Source: JBJHBP01 sp050485645 (GTDB lineage Bacteria; Pseudomonadota; Gammaproteobacteria; Steroidobacterales; Rariloculaceae). From it: a stretch of 64,000 nt of DNA. The translations under genes were made by a program, and so were the position numbers. Below the pieces are notes generated by a model. That model searched no databases. It was not told where the DNA came from and saw only the letters and a list, made by a program, of their open reading frames with translations. The stretch is from positions 1 through 64,000 of the forward strand of contig JBJHBT010000021.1 of NCBI GenBank assembly GCA_050485645.1. The letters run 5' to 3'. Positions 34,631 to 43,664 of the stretch are shown one piece after another (the first letter of the stretch is position 1; each line of letters starts with the position of its first letter).

Positions 34631-34687
34631 TTGCGCGCCATCGGTCTGCTGCTGAGCCTCCTGGCGACGCTGGCGCTGGCCGATTGA
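34631..34687 (+). other. mini-ORF resembling a signal peptide
   Basis: TTG start behind GGAG, 18 codons (LRAIGLLLSLLATLALAD) and TGA. It looks like a signal peptide with no mature protein: a gene remnant or a chance ORF in the 214-bp gap between the cyclase and the convergent ankyrin gene. Confidence 0.25.
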
Positions 34688-34762
34688 ACGAAGCGGCGTT
34701 GCGGCCGCCGACGATCGGTAGGCGAATCGGCAGACGATTCGCGTGTGTGGCGTTCACCGTCT

Positions 34763-36427
34763 CTATGGCCGTTCAGCGGCGCCGGTGAGCACCGCAACGT
34801 CGCAGCCATCCTGCGCGGTGCACAACGCCAGCAGCAGTTCGGCCGTGGCCGTGCGTGCGCTGCCACCGCGGCCGCCGGCACCCTGGGCGATGTCGTATGC
34901 GGTGCGGCCCTGCGCGTCGCGCAGATCGATGCGCGCACCGCTGTCGACCAGGAACTTCACCACCTCATTCCAGCCCCAGCCGGCGGCGCCCTGCAGCGCC
35001 GTCTGTCCGGTGCGGCGTCCACCAAAGCGGCTGCCCTGGCCGGTGACCATCGGTCCCTGCGCATTCACATCGGCACCGGCATCCAGCAGTACCTGGAGTG
35101 CGGCGATCGACGCCTGCTGCACATCCGGTGTTTCGTAGTGCGGGATGCCAGGACCATAGCCGCGTGGATCGCAAGACGACGAACCCAGCCCGGCCGCCGC
35201 CATGATCGGCAGGATGCCGTCCTGATTGGGAAGATTGAAATCGGCGCCGGCATCCAGCAGCTGCTTCATGGCCTCGGCGTCGAAGGTCTTGGCCAGTCGC
35301 AACAGCGGCGTCATGCCGGCGATCAGCATGTTGTCACAGCCGCGGTCGTCAACGATGGAGCGATACGGCACCGGCAGTTTCAGTTGAAGATCGGGGTTGG
35401 CGCCGCGTGCCAGCAGCATGTCGATGATGTCCGTGGCGGACGTGCGATCCATGCTGCGCCTGTCGGCCCGTCCGCCGGCCGGAATGGTGACCATGTCGGC
35501 GGCGCCGAACAGCGGCGATCGTCCCCACCAGTCCCATTTGTTCACGTTCGCGCCGGCCTCGATCAGGTATGCGGCGGTATCGAAGTGCAGGTTGTCCAGC
35601 GCCACATACAGCGGTGTCACCCCCTGGGGATCGGAGAAGTCGGGGTCGGCACCGCCTTCGACCAGCGCCCGTGCGCAGTCCGCGCAGCCCTGCCGCGCGG
35701 CGAATATCAGCGGCGTCAGGCCGCCGGCCGGGCGATACATGCGCCGTGATTCCGCCGACACCTGCCGCGGCCACTCGTGCGCCAGCGACCGCACGTCGGT
35801 CTGCGCGCCGTGCTCGATCAGCTCGCGGATCATCTGCGGCTGGCCGCTGGCGGCCGCCCACATCAGTGGCGTCTGGCCATGCCAGGACTCCGTGTGGTTT
35901 ACGTCGGCGCCGTGCCTGATCAAAAGCCGCGCGGCCTCCACGCGATGGCTGCGCGCGACGATCATCAGCGCCGTCTGTCCATCGTCGTTGGCAGCGTCCA
36001 CGTCGGCGCCGGCATCGAGCAGCAGCCCGAGCAGCGCCGTGTTGCCGCTCATCGCCGCTTCGGCCAGCGGCAGCGAGCCGTAGTCGTTGGCGATGTTCGG
36101 GTCGGCACCGGCCGCAAGCAGCTGCCGCACCAGATCCAGGTCCTCGCGATAGGCCGCCCAGTGCAGTGCGGTGGTGCCGTCCACACTGGTGGAGTTGACG
36201 TCGGCGCCATCCCGCAGCGCGCCCAGCGCCGTCTCACGGTCACCCTGTCTGGCGGCGTCGACCAGCGAACCCGCCGACATCGTGACCGCAACGGGTTGAG
36301 CGGAGGCATCGGTCGGTGCCGTGGCACACAGTGCAATCAGGGCGGGCGCAATCAGGGCCGGCGCGATCAGGGCCAGCGTGTTCGCGGTCAGTGCCGCGAA
36401 ACCGTGCCCGGGATGACGCCGGATCAC
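34763..36427 (-). CDS. exported ankyrin-repeat protein
   Basis: About 554 residues. A hydrophobic signal region (LTANTLALIAPALIAPALIALC) precedes at least ten ankyrin repeats of the TALHWAAYREDLDLVRQLLAAGADPN kind (seen in consecutive blocks; also TPLMWAAASGQPQMIREL and TPLIFAARQGCADCARAL). The end is TGQTALQGAAGWGWNEVVKFL. A GTG at 36427, just after the DUF1552 stop, is the likeliest start; a longer form would overlap. Ankyrin proteins follow DUF1592 and DUF1552 genes repeatedly in environmental bacteria, suggesting a joint extracytoplasmic role in an unknown pathway. Confidence 0.9.
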   Translation of the reverse strand: MIRRHPGHGFAALTANTLALIAPALIAPALIALCATAPTDASAQPVAVTMSAGSLVDAARQGDRETALGALRDGADVNSTSVDGTTALHWAAYREDLDLVRQLLAAGADPNIANDYGSLPLAEAAMSGNTALLGLLLDAGADVDAANDDGQTALMIVARSHRVEAARLLIRHGADVNHTESWHGQTPLMWAAASGQPQMIRELIEHGAQTDVRSLAHEWPRQVSAESRRMYRPAGGLTPLIFAARQGCADCARALVEGGADPDFSDPQGVTPLYVALDNLHFDTAAYLIEAGANVNKWDWWGRSPLFGAADMVTIPAGGRADRRSMDRTSATDIIDMLLARGANPDLQLKLPVPYRSIVDDRGCDNMLIAGMTPLLRLAKTFDAEAMKQLLDAGADFNLPNQDGILPIMAAAGLGSSSCDPRGYGPGIPHYETPDVQQASIAALQVLLDAGADVNAQGPMVTGQGSRFGGRRTGQTALQGAAGWGWNEVVKFLVDSGARIDLRDAQGRTAYDIAQGAGGRGGSARTATAELLLALCTAQDGCDVAVLTGAAERP

Positions 36428-36431
36428 CGCG

Positions 36432-37775
36432 TCAGACCTCCGACAGCAGGCCGGTGCTGTCACCCACCTGTTCAATCGGAATGTCGACGCGGTCCATCAG
36501 CGTCACCAGCAGGTTGGCCATGCGCGTGCGATCGGGATACCGCACATGCTGGTTGCCCCTGATGCGTCCGCCGTTGTTGCCGACGATCAGCGTTGGCAGC
36601 GGCGAATGGTCATGGCTGTTGCTGTTGCTCATGTTGCTGCCGTACAGGAACACCGAGTTGTCGAGCACCGAACCGGCATCGCCATCGGGTATGTCGGCGA
36701 GTTTGGCGAGGAAGTCGGCAAACACCTCGCTGTGGTAGCGCTGCAGTACGGTGAGTTTCTCGATGTCGGCACGGTTCTCGGCGTGGTGCGACAGCGGATG
36801 GAAAGCGTCCGGTATGCCGATGTGGGTGTACGGCATGTTCGAGACCTCGGCGGCCATCATGAACGACACCACACGCGTCATGTTGCCCTGGAACGCGGCT
36901 GCGATGAGGTCGAACTTGAGCCGCAGGTGCTCGTCGAAGCTCGGCATCTCCACCGGAATATCCGGCAGGTCGAGCCGTGACACGTCGCTCTGTTCCATCA
37001 GTTCCACGCGCCGCTCGATCTCGCGCACACTGTTCAGATAGTCGTCCAGCGTGGCCCTGTCTTCCGGACCCAGCCTGCGGCGCAGCGTGGCGGCCTGGCC
37101 GGACACCAGATCCAGTGCACTGCGATACGCGTGCGAAATCCCGGCGCGTTCCTCGGCGCTGCGGCCACGGCCGAAGATGGTCTCGAAGGCCCGTCGCGGG
37201 TCGTATTCCATCGGCAGCGGCGTGGTCGGCGTGCGGAATGAAATCGTGTTGCCGTAGGCGCAGCCGTAGGTGCCCTCGCAGGCCGCGCTGCCGCCACTTT
37301 CCTCAGTGGACAGTTCCACCGACGGCAGTGGCGTGTCCTGACCCAGATGGCGCGCAGCCATCTGATCGATGGTCTCGGCCATGAATGGCGCATGCGTCTG
37401 GCGCGGCTTCACGCAGCTCAGCCAGGTGGCCGGTGTGATCGCGTGCACCGGGCCGTAGGCATGCGCGTTCTCCAGACCGCTGACCACGGTGAGACGACTG
37501 CGGAACCGCTCCAGCGGTTCGAGGATGCGCTTGAAATCGAAATCCCTGCCGATGGTGTCCGGCGTCCAGGCGTTGACTTCCGCACCGTAGCGCGTGTTGT
37601 CCATGATCGCGCCGTGCGGCAGGTAGAAGAACCCCATGCGCGGTTTGGGTGCCGCTGCCGTGTTGGCGAGCGCGGTGGCTGCCGGCACCATCGCGCTCAG
37701 GAACGGCAGACCGATGGCATAGCCGCCGGCGGCAAGAAAGGTGCGTCGGGACAGGTGCTTCTTCGTGATGAACAT
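36432..37775 (-). CDS. DUF1552 domain protein, Tat-exported
   Basis: A 447-residue protein with a twin-arginine signal (LSRRTFLAAGG) and the DUF1552 body: RMGFFYLPHGAIMDN near the start, LTVVSGLENAHAYG, VELSTEESGGSAACEGTYGCAYGN, and SNSNSHDHSPLPTLIVGN at the end. The family is related to sulfatase/alkaline-phosphatase-like folds only distantly and has no proven function. Export in folded form suggests a metal or other cofactor. It lies 22 bp downstream of the DUF1592 gene and 4 bp before the ankyrin gene. Confidence 0.92.
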   Translation of the reverse strand: MFITKKHLSRRTFLAAGGYAIGLPFLSAMVPAATALANTAAAPKPRMGFFYLPHGAIMDNTRYGAEVNAWTPDTIGRDFDFKRILEPLERFRSRLTVVSGLENAHAYGPVHAITPATWLSCVKPRQTHAPFMAETIDQMAARHLGQDTPLPSVELSTEESGGSAACEGTYGCAYGNTISFRTPTTPLPMEYDPRRAFETIFGRGRSAEERAGISHAYRSALDLVSGQAATLRRRLGPEDRATLDDYLNSVREIERRVELMEQSDVSRLDLPDIPVEMPSFDEHLRLKFDLIAAAFQGNMTRVVSFMMAAEVSNMPYTHIGIPDAFHPLSHHAENRADIEKLTVLQRYHSEVFADFLAKLADIPDGDAGSVLDNSVFLYGSNMSNSNSHDHSPLPTLIVGNNGGRIRGNQHVRYPDRTRMANLLVTLMDRVDIPIEQVGDSTGLLSEV

Positions 37776-37797
37776 CGCGGTTCCTCCGAATCGCTCG

Positions 37798-40314
37798 CTA
37801 ATTGACCGCGGCGGGTGGTGCGCCGCCGCCGGTCATCGCGGTGGTGGCGCCGTCCGGCGCCGTGGTCTGCGGAACGGTGCGCATCCTGAACGGCGCACTA
37901 TGCACGATTCCGCGGATGAGGGACTCGAATCGATATCCCGAACGCTGCGCGTCGGCCACGATCGCGCGCACGGTGGGCATGTCGTGGTACTGCACCGAAC
38001 GACCCAGTGCGAAGGTCATCAGCTTCTCGGTCAGCGCCAGCACGAACTGCTCCGGATCGGCCGCCAGCGCCCGCCGCAGGTCGTCCGGCCCATTGACGAC
38101 CTGACCGCTGCCGGCCAGCACGCCGCCCGGATCCACCGCCACGCCGCTGTCCCGTTCCCGCCAGCGCAGTTCGCCGATCACGTCGAAGGTTTCCAGCGGC
38201 TGCCCCAGCGGATCGATGACGCCGTGGCAGTGATTGCACGACGGATCGGTGCGATGCTGTTCCAGCCGCTGCCTCACCGAGCGCGGTCGCTCGCCTTCCA
38301 CATCGGTGAGGTTGGTTTCCACGCCCGGGGGCGGTGAAGCCGACGGCGTCGCCAGCAGGTGTTCCATGATCCACGCGCCGCGCAGCACCGGTGAGGTGCG
38401 GTCCGGATACGATGTCACCATCAGCACGCTGCCCTTGCCGAGCAGCCCGTGACGGCGGCTGTCGGCGAGCTGCACGCGTCGGAAACGCCCGGTGCGCACG
38501 TCGGGAATGCCGTAGTGACGGGCGAGTCGGTCGTTGACGAAGGTGTGATCGGCGGTGAGCAGTTCGATGACGCTGACGTCGGCACGCAGGATGCTGTCCA
38601 GGAACAGGTGCATCTCGCGCTCGAAGGCGTTGCGCAGGTCTTCGTCGAAGTTCGGATACAGACGCGGATCGGGGTCGAGCTGACGCAGTCTGCGTACCTC
38701 GAGCCATTGGAATGCGAAATTGGTGATCAGTGATTCCGAGCGCGGATCGGCGAGCATGCGCGTGATCTGTTCTTCCAGCACTGCGTCGTTGCTCAGGCGG
38801 CCGGCGTCGGCCACCGCCAGCAGTTCCTGATCCGGGCCCTGACTCCACAGGAAGAAGGCCAGGCGCCACGCCAGTTCAAGATCCGTAATCGCATAGGCAC
38901 TGCCCGGCTGCGCCTGCGCGGGTGGAGAACCCGGCTCCGCCCGATACAGGAAATCGACGCTGGACAGGATGGCGAACAGGGCGTTCTGGATACCGGCCTC
39001 GAAGCCGCCGGCTTCGGCACCCTGGTGGTGGAATTCGAGCAGCGGGGCGAGGTCGGATTCGTCCACCGGTCGACGAAAGGCCTGCGTGGCGAGGTTGGTG
39101 ACTATGCGTCGAGCGCAGGGCAGCTCGTCTTCGGCCACCTGCGGATAGCAGACGAAAATCCGTTCGCGGCTTTCGAGCCGGCCGCTGATGCCGCTGGGCT
39201 GATAGGGGCCGACGATCTCGGTGCCGAAGATGCGCGGCACGTCGGGCACACCGCGCCCCGGCACGAATGACTGCAGCAGGTAGTGATCCTGCGCCATGTT
39301 GCGCGCGATGAACGTCACGCCGACTTCGCGCCGCCCGGCCGGCACGTGCAGGCGAATGTCACGGAAGCGATTGCGGATCTGCTGCACCGCCGGCATCTGA
39401 TGCTGGTCGATGGCTCGCGAATCCTCCTCCCCACCCAGCTCCGCGGTGAACACCACCTCGCCGTCGATGGTTATGATCAGCCGATGACGGTGTTCGATCC
39501 AGCCCTGCGGATAGGCGCGCAGCGGCGTGCCGGAATCGGAGTTCACGTTGATGTTGAACACGTACTCGCCATCGGCCGGAAAGTGATGTTCGATCAGCAT
39601 GCCGTCGCGCGTACCCAGCGGCAGGCCTTCCACATGCAGGGTGCCGTTTCTGAGTGAGGACCGGTAATCCGAACGTACGGTGTCGGCATGCGGATTGCCC
39701 ACGGCCAGCAGACTGATGTCGCGCGCCGCGGCGATGTAGCGATCCAGATGCGTCGGCGACATGCCCAGTACGCTGGCGATGTTGTCGAAGCCGTCGCTGG
39801 TGGTATCCGCCGGCAGCATGGCCCGGGCGTCGATGTGCAGACCCAGCATGTCGTGAATGACGCGTGCGTACTCGGTGCGGTTCAGCCGATGCAGACCCAC
39901 GCGTCCGGGCGCCGGGCCGTGGTCGGCGGCGTGGCGGTCCAGTGCGGCTTCGAACACGCGCACATAGTGGCGCGTCTGTTCCATATCCGGCCGCGGGCCG
40001 CCCGGCGGCGGCATGATGTTGCCGCGCAGCTTGCGGACCACTTCCTCCCAGATCCGCGGGTGCTCCGCCAGATGTGCGGCGGACGCTTCCTCCAGTGACA
40101 GGTCGGCAACCCGTTCCGTTGCGTTGTGACAGTCCATGCAGTAGCGGCCGACGAGCGCGCTGATCTCGGAGTCCAGTGATTCGGCCGGGGCGCGGTCACA
40201 GCCGGCCAGCCATGCGGCACCCACCGCCATCGTCATGGCGGCGGCGATACGCAGCCGTCGCATGCGGGCGTGACTGACAACGGTCTGTGTGCGGGCGAAT
40301 GGCATGATGGGCAT
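37798..40314 (-). CDS. DUF1592/DUF1588/DUF1585 protein with cytochrome c motif
   Basis: An 838-residue exported lipoprotein candidate: lipobox LAGC (Cys near residue 39), then a cytochrome-like heme motif CMDCH (about 59-63) and RKLRGNIMPPPGG. The following DUF1587 (RVGLHRLNRTEYARVIHDML), DUF1592 (DLELAWRLAFFLW), DUF1588 (SPVLRGAWIMEHLLATPS) and DUF1585 (DDLRRALAADPEQFVLALTEKLM) modules occur in the family order. A second CxxCH, CNHCHG, lies before the end. Such proteins are thought to take part in periplasmic redox chemistry. ATG 40314 follows the upstream stop; longer starts overlap that gene. Confidence 0.9.
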   Translation of the reverse strand: MPIMPFARTQTVVSHARMRRLRIAAAMTMAVGAAWLAGCDRAPAESLDSEISALVGRYCMDCHNATERVADLSLEEASAAHLAEHPRIWEEVVRKLRGNIMPPPGGPRPDMEQTRHYVRVFEAALDRHAADHGPAPGRVGLHRLNRTEYARVIHDMLGLHIDARAMLPADTTSDGFDNIASVLGMSPTHLDRYIAAARDISLLAVGNPHADTVRSDYRSSLRNGTLHVEGLPLGTRDGMLIEHHFPADGEYVFNINVNSDSGTPLRAYPQGWIEHRHRLIITIDGEVVFTAELGGEEDSRAIDQHQMPAVQQIRNRFRDIRLHVPAGRREVGVTFIARNMAQDHYLLQSFVPGRGVPDVPRIFGTEIVGPYQPSGISGRLESRERIFVCYPQVAEDELPCARRIVTNLATQAFRRPVDESDLAPLLEFHHQGAEAGGFEAGIQNALFAILSSVDFLYRAEPGSPPAQAQPGSAYAITDLELAWRLAFFLWSQGPDQELLAVADAGRLSNDAVLEEQITRMLADPRSESLITNFAFQWLEVRRLRQLDPDPRLYPNFDEDLRNAFEREMHLFLDSILRADVSVIELLTADHTFVNDRLARHYGIPDVRTGRFRRVQLADSRRHGLLGKGSVLMVTSYPDRTSPVLRGAWIMEHLLATPSASPPPGVETNLTDVEGERPRSVRQRLEQHRTDPSCNHCHGVIDPLGQPLETFDVIGELRWRERDSGVAVDPGGVLAGSGQVVNGPDDLRRALAADPEQFVLALTEKLMTFALGRSVQYHDMPTVRAIVADAQRSGYRFESLIRGIVHSAPFRMRTVPQTTAPDGATTAMTGGGAPPAAVN

Positions 40315-40339
40315 CTGTTCCTGTTCGCAGCGTCGCGGG

Positions 40340-41275
40340 TCAATAGGCGCCGCGCAGGCGTCCACCCCACCACAGGCCGCCATAGATGTTGGCGACGAAA
40401 CGCGCCGGATCGCCGTAGGTCTCGTAGCCGGCCGCGACGTCATCGGCAAGAAGTTCCTCGACGCTGCGCGCGGCGTTCATGCCTACGCGAATGCGCTCAT
40501 GCATCTCATCAAGCATGGCGGCCTGCGCGATCAGTGCGGCGCGCGTCTGTACAGATCCGTGTGCCGCGACCACATGCGTGCGGTCGTCGACCAGCTCGAT
40601 GAGCAGCTGCGTGGCGTCCTGAAGGCCGCCTATCCAGCCGCCTGAGGCATAGTCCGGTACCGGCCAAGCGTCGACACCCAGCACTTCGCCAACGGCGATC
40701 ACACCCTCATCGACGAAATGGACGTAGATGTCGCCATCGGTGTAGGCCTCGGCCAGGTGACCGTAGCGGATGCGCTGGTCGCCGACTGTCAGGATGAGCG
40801 GCTGCGGATCCGATGAGCGGAAGGTGCTGGTGGGCAGGGCGCCCACCGGCTGCGGGCGGTGGTTTTTCCGCTCCCACTCCACGTAGTACTCGGTGCCCAT
40901 CCAAAGCCGTGTGTTTTCGTGGGCGTAGATGTCTGCGCCGCCTTCCGCGAGCAGCGCGTTGGCTCCGGTGTGCGACGGACGCCAGTGCAGCGTGAACAGC
41001 GCGACCACCGGCTGGTTGTCGAATTCCCGGTGCAGAAACCCGGCCAGCGCCTCGCCGTGTCCGGCTGCGCCGCCACCGGCCAGCACCAGGCCTTCGTCGG
41101 TTCTGAGCACCACGACATTGGTGCCAGCGCCCTGAATCAGGGTGACGTTGGGACTCAAAGGCTCGGCCGTGAGCTCGGCAGCCGCCGTTGTGCCGAACAA
41201 TGCGAACGCCAGCAGCATCACTGCCGGTCCGCCATGAAGGACACCCCGTTTGTAGTGGGTTGCGTGCATCAGCAC
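40340..41275 (-). CDS. metallo-beta-lactamase-fold protein with degraded metal site
   Basis: A 311-residue exported protein (signal around VMLLAFALFGTTAAAE). The MBL fold is clear from NVTLIQGAGTNVVVLRTDEGLVLAGGG, TLHWRPSHTGANALL, GEVLGVDAWP and VVAAHGSVQTRAAL. The HxHxDH motif reads HWRPSH, so the second His and the Asp are gone; a normal dinuclear zinc site cannot form. It may be a non-catalytic relative or use one metal. The gene sits directly ahead of the DUF1592 gene (25 bp). Confidence 0.82.
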   Translation of the reverse strand: MLMHATHYKRGVLHGGPAVMLLAFALFGTTAAAELTAEPLSPNVTLIQGAGTNVVVLRTDEGLVLAGGGAAGHGEALAGFLHREFDNQPVVALFTLHWRPSHTGANALLAEGGADIYAHENTRLWMGTEYYVEWERKNHRPQPVGALPTSTFRSSDPQPLILTVGDQRIRYGHLAEAYTDGDIYVHFVDEGVIAVGEVLGVDAWPVPDYASGGWIGGLQDATQLLIELVDDRTHVVAAHGSVQTRAALIAQAAMLDEMHERIRVGMNAARSVEELLADDVAAGYETYGDPARFVANIYGGLWWGGRLRGAY

Positions 41276-41463
41276 CCCCTGCGGAGGCCTCGACTTCTGA
41301 GGTCTCCATTGCGCCTTATCGGCATTATACGTACTTCGCCAATTCCGATGCGTATGCGGCGCGGGCCACGGATCAGGCGGCGCAACGTGCGATCAACGCG
41401 CCGTTGGTCAGCGCCCAACCCCGGCCTCGAGCCGCGGCGCGCCCGTGCAGCCGCGGCCGCGGT

Positions 41464-42051
41464 TCAGTTGCCGCGCTGTCGAGGCCCGTCGCCCGGATTG
41501 ACCACCGGATTATCGAAACCCGCGGCCCATTCCGCGACCTGCTCGTTGTAGATCTTGCGCCTGCTGAACAGCCACTCGCCGTTCACCTTGACGAGTTCAT
41601 CCTCGTAGTGACCGAAGGAGTTCAGCTGCGCGCTGCGGTCGGGATTGGAATTGCCCATGTGGAACCAGTACGAGGTACTCACCGCGCGGTCACCGTTGAT
41701 CTCGATCACGATGTTCGTGATGTTGTGGCGGCCTGCCGCCGGACGGATGCCTGAGGTGTCCGCCGCACGCTGCGCCTCACTGTTGCGCCGCGAGTTGGCC
41801 ACCATCGCGGCGATGGCTTCGCGGCCGCGGATTTCGCCCGCGCCGTAGTCGAGGATGCCGTCTTCGGCGAACGTTGCCGCATAGGCTTGCGGATCCTGGA
41901 AGTCCAGCGCGAACAGGTAGCGTGCCTGGAGATCCTCGATTTTCGCACGATCCTCGGCATAGCTGCCCGACTGGGCCATCGCCAGCGATGCGCCGGTGAG
42001 CGTCAGCAGCAGTCCGGTCATGCCGTTCGTCAGTGTCGTTGTGATAAGCAT
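41464..42051 (-). CDS. SnoaL-like / NTF2-fold exported protein
   Basis: A 195-residue protein with a signal peptide (GLLLTLTGASLAMAQ) and one SnoaL-like domain: IEDLQARYLFALDFQDPQAY, FAEDGILDYG, GREAIAAMVANS, HNITNIVIEINGDRA and GHYEDELVKVNGEWLF. Members are small cyclases, isomerases or dehydratases, or non-enzymes; no catalytic residues can be assigned with confidence. ATG 42051 is preferred because of the AGGGGA ribosome site six bases ahead. It lies just downstream of the 460-residue unknown gene. Confidence 0.85.
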   Translation of the reverse strand: MLITTTLTNGMTGLLLTLTGASLAMAQSGSYAEDRAKIEDLQARYLFALDFQDPQAYAATFAEDGILDYGAGEIRGREAIAAMVANSRRNSEAQRAADTSGIRPAAGRHNITNIVIEINGDRAVSTSYWFHMGNSNPDRSAQLNSFGHYEDELVKVNGEWLFSRRKIYNEQVAEWAAGFDNPVVNPGDGPRQRGN

Positions 42052-42078
42052 GCGAGTCCCCTGTCCATCCAATACCGA

Positions 42079-43461
42079 TCAATCGAAACTGAAAATGTCA
42101 TCGTCGTCGTCCGGGCGCTGCATGCCTTCTTCCCAGTAGCGCTCCCAGATCTGCGCCCACGGACGGCCATACATGTCCGGCACTTCGAATTGGAACGTCG
42201 CGCCGGGCGTCACCGGCGACGAGGTGCCTTCGATCGGGAAAATGGTCTGTACGCACTCGATGAACACGTATGGATCGCCTTCCTCGAAGCCGCTGACCTT
42301 CTCCAGATTGCGCACGATGCGCACCGGCTCCACCAGCGCCTCTGGGTCGTACAGAATCGCTTCGTGATTGAGACCGAGGAAGTTGCCATCGGCGTCGCGA
42401 TTGGGCGTGTAGATTTCGATGGTCTGCATTTGGTCCGAATGCTCGAACGCCGCGTGCGTCGTCCAGCCCTGCACGTTGGAGGTCCACGTGATCAGCACGT
42501 CTTCGTCCCAGAAGCCGACGGTTTCACCGTACCAGCGCGGTACGTCGGCACCCAGTCTCGGCGTGCCGCCATCCAGTATGAATTCGCGGCCGACGTGAAT
42601 ATTGGTGATGAAGTTGCGCGCCACGCCGGCCAGGATCTGGACCAGCGACGGCGTTACCATGATGTGATGTTCCCAGGTGGCCGCCTCGTGCCAGCGGCGC
42701 ATGAAGCCTTCCGGCCAGCAGTACTGCGACGGCCACTGCGGCTTGTTGGTATGTGCGTGGTGGTAGGCCTCCTGCACCATGCGCATCCGATACTCGGGCG
42801 TCAGCAGCGACAGCACGGTGGGCACCTGGATGCGACGCATGCGGAACCAGTACTGGTTGTTCGGCGTGAAACCCGGATGACGGTAGCGGCCTGTCCACTC
42901 ACCGGGCACCGTGGCGTAGCTGTGTTCCGTGGGGCCGCCGCGCAGCGTGGTTTCCAGAAGCAATGCCTCGTAGTGTTGCCGGGCAGTGTCAAACGCATAG
43001 GGGCTGACGATGGCGTCGCGCGGATAGTCGCGGTCGCAGTGCCCCCACGCGCCGGAGTACGGCGGATTCTCGCCGATCAGGCTGTTGCGATTGCCGCCCC
43101 ACTGTTCCTCCAGCGCCACGGGACTGTTGCACCGGAAATAGCGCGGATCCGTCCACAGCGCTTCGTCCTGGTAGAAATCGCTGCTCGTGAACAGGTCCAC
43201 CGGCAGCGGCTCGATGCCGGGCGGTGATTCGCCGCCGCGTGCCGAGCCGATGAATCCGGTCTCATCGCCGGGATTGCCGGTCATGCTGCCTGGCCGCCGG
43301 AACGCAGCGCCGACGATCGGATACTCGTTCTGATCCGAAATCAGCAGTGCGCCCCGGCCTACGCTGACGAAGTCGATATCGGCGGTCTGCTGTGCCGCCG
43401 CCATCGAGGCGGCCAGGTGAACCGCCGCCAACGTCGCCGCACGAAGTGCCCCGTGCTTCAT
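42079..43461 (-). CDS. unknown exported protein
   Basis: A 460-residue protein with a signal peptide (AATLAAVHLAASMAAAQ). The mature part is rich in W, Y and H (CWPEGFMRRWHEAATWEHH; GRPWAQIWERYWEEG) and has a repeated strand pattern around ILDGGTPRLGADVPRWYGET and TWTSNVQGWTTHAAFEHSD, ending with an acidic DDDDD tail. I recall similar unnamed proteins in Gammaproteobacteria and sphingomonads, sometimes near SnoaL and DUF1592 genes, but no function. It is the first gene of the minus-strand exported-protein run. Confidence 0.75.
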   Translation of the reverse strand: MKHGALRAATLAAVHLAASMAAAQQTADIDFVSVGRGALLISDQNEYPIVGAAFRRPGSMTGNPGDETGFIGSARGGESPPGIEPLPVDLFTSSDFYQDEALWTDPRYFRCNSPVALEEQWGGNRNSLIGENPPYSGAWGHCDRDYPRDAIVSPYAFDTARQHYEALLLETTLRGGPTEHSYATVPGEWTGRYRHPGFTPNNQYWFRMRRIQVPTVLSLLTPEYRMRMVQEAYHHAHTNKPQWPSQYCWPEGFMRRWHEAATWEHHIMVTPSLVQILAGVARNFITNIHVGREFILDGGTPRLGADVPRWYGETVGFWDEDVLITWTSNVQGWTTHAAFEHSDQMQTIEIYTPNRDADGNFLGLNHEAILYDPEALVEPVRIVRNLEKVSGFEEGDPYVFIECVQTIFPIEGTSSPVTPGATFQFEVPDMYGRPWAQIWERYWEEGMQRPDDDDDIFSFD

Positions 43462-43664
43462 ATACTTCCCCGCTGTTCTGGTTCTATTGCGGTCGCGTCA
43501 CGGACTGTGCGCGGCCCCCACCTCCCCCGATACTAGTTTGATTCGCAATAGGGTGCTACCCGCGGACCGTCCGGTGGAGCGGTCCGGCGGGCGGCGTCTG
43601 ACGGGCCGTCGCCGCCGCGCAGCAGCGCTGCTGACGCCAGCCGTGGCCGGGCCCCGGCGGCGGG

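Noticed and set aside
34447..34938. Minus-strand ORF across the cyclase end and ankyrin gene end
   Set aside because: It overlaps two well-supported genes and has shadow-type composition.
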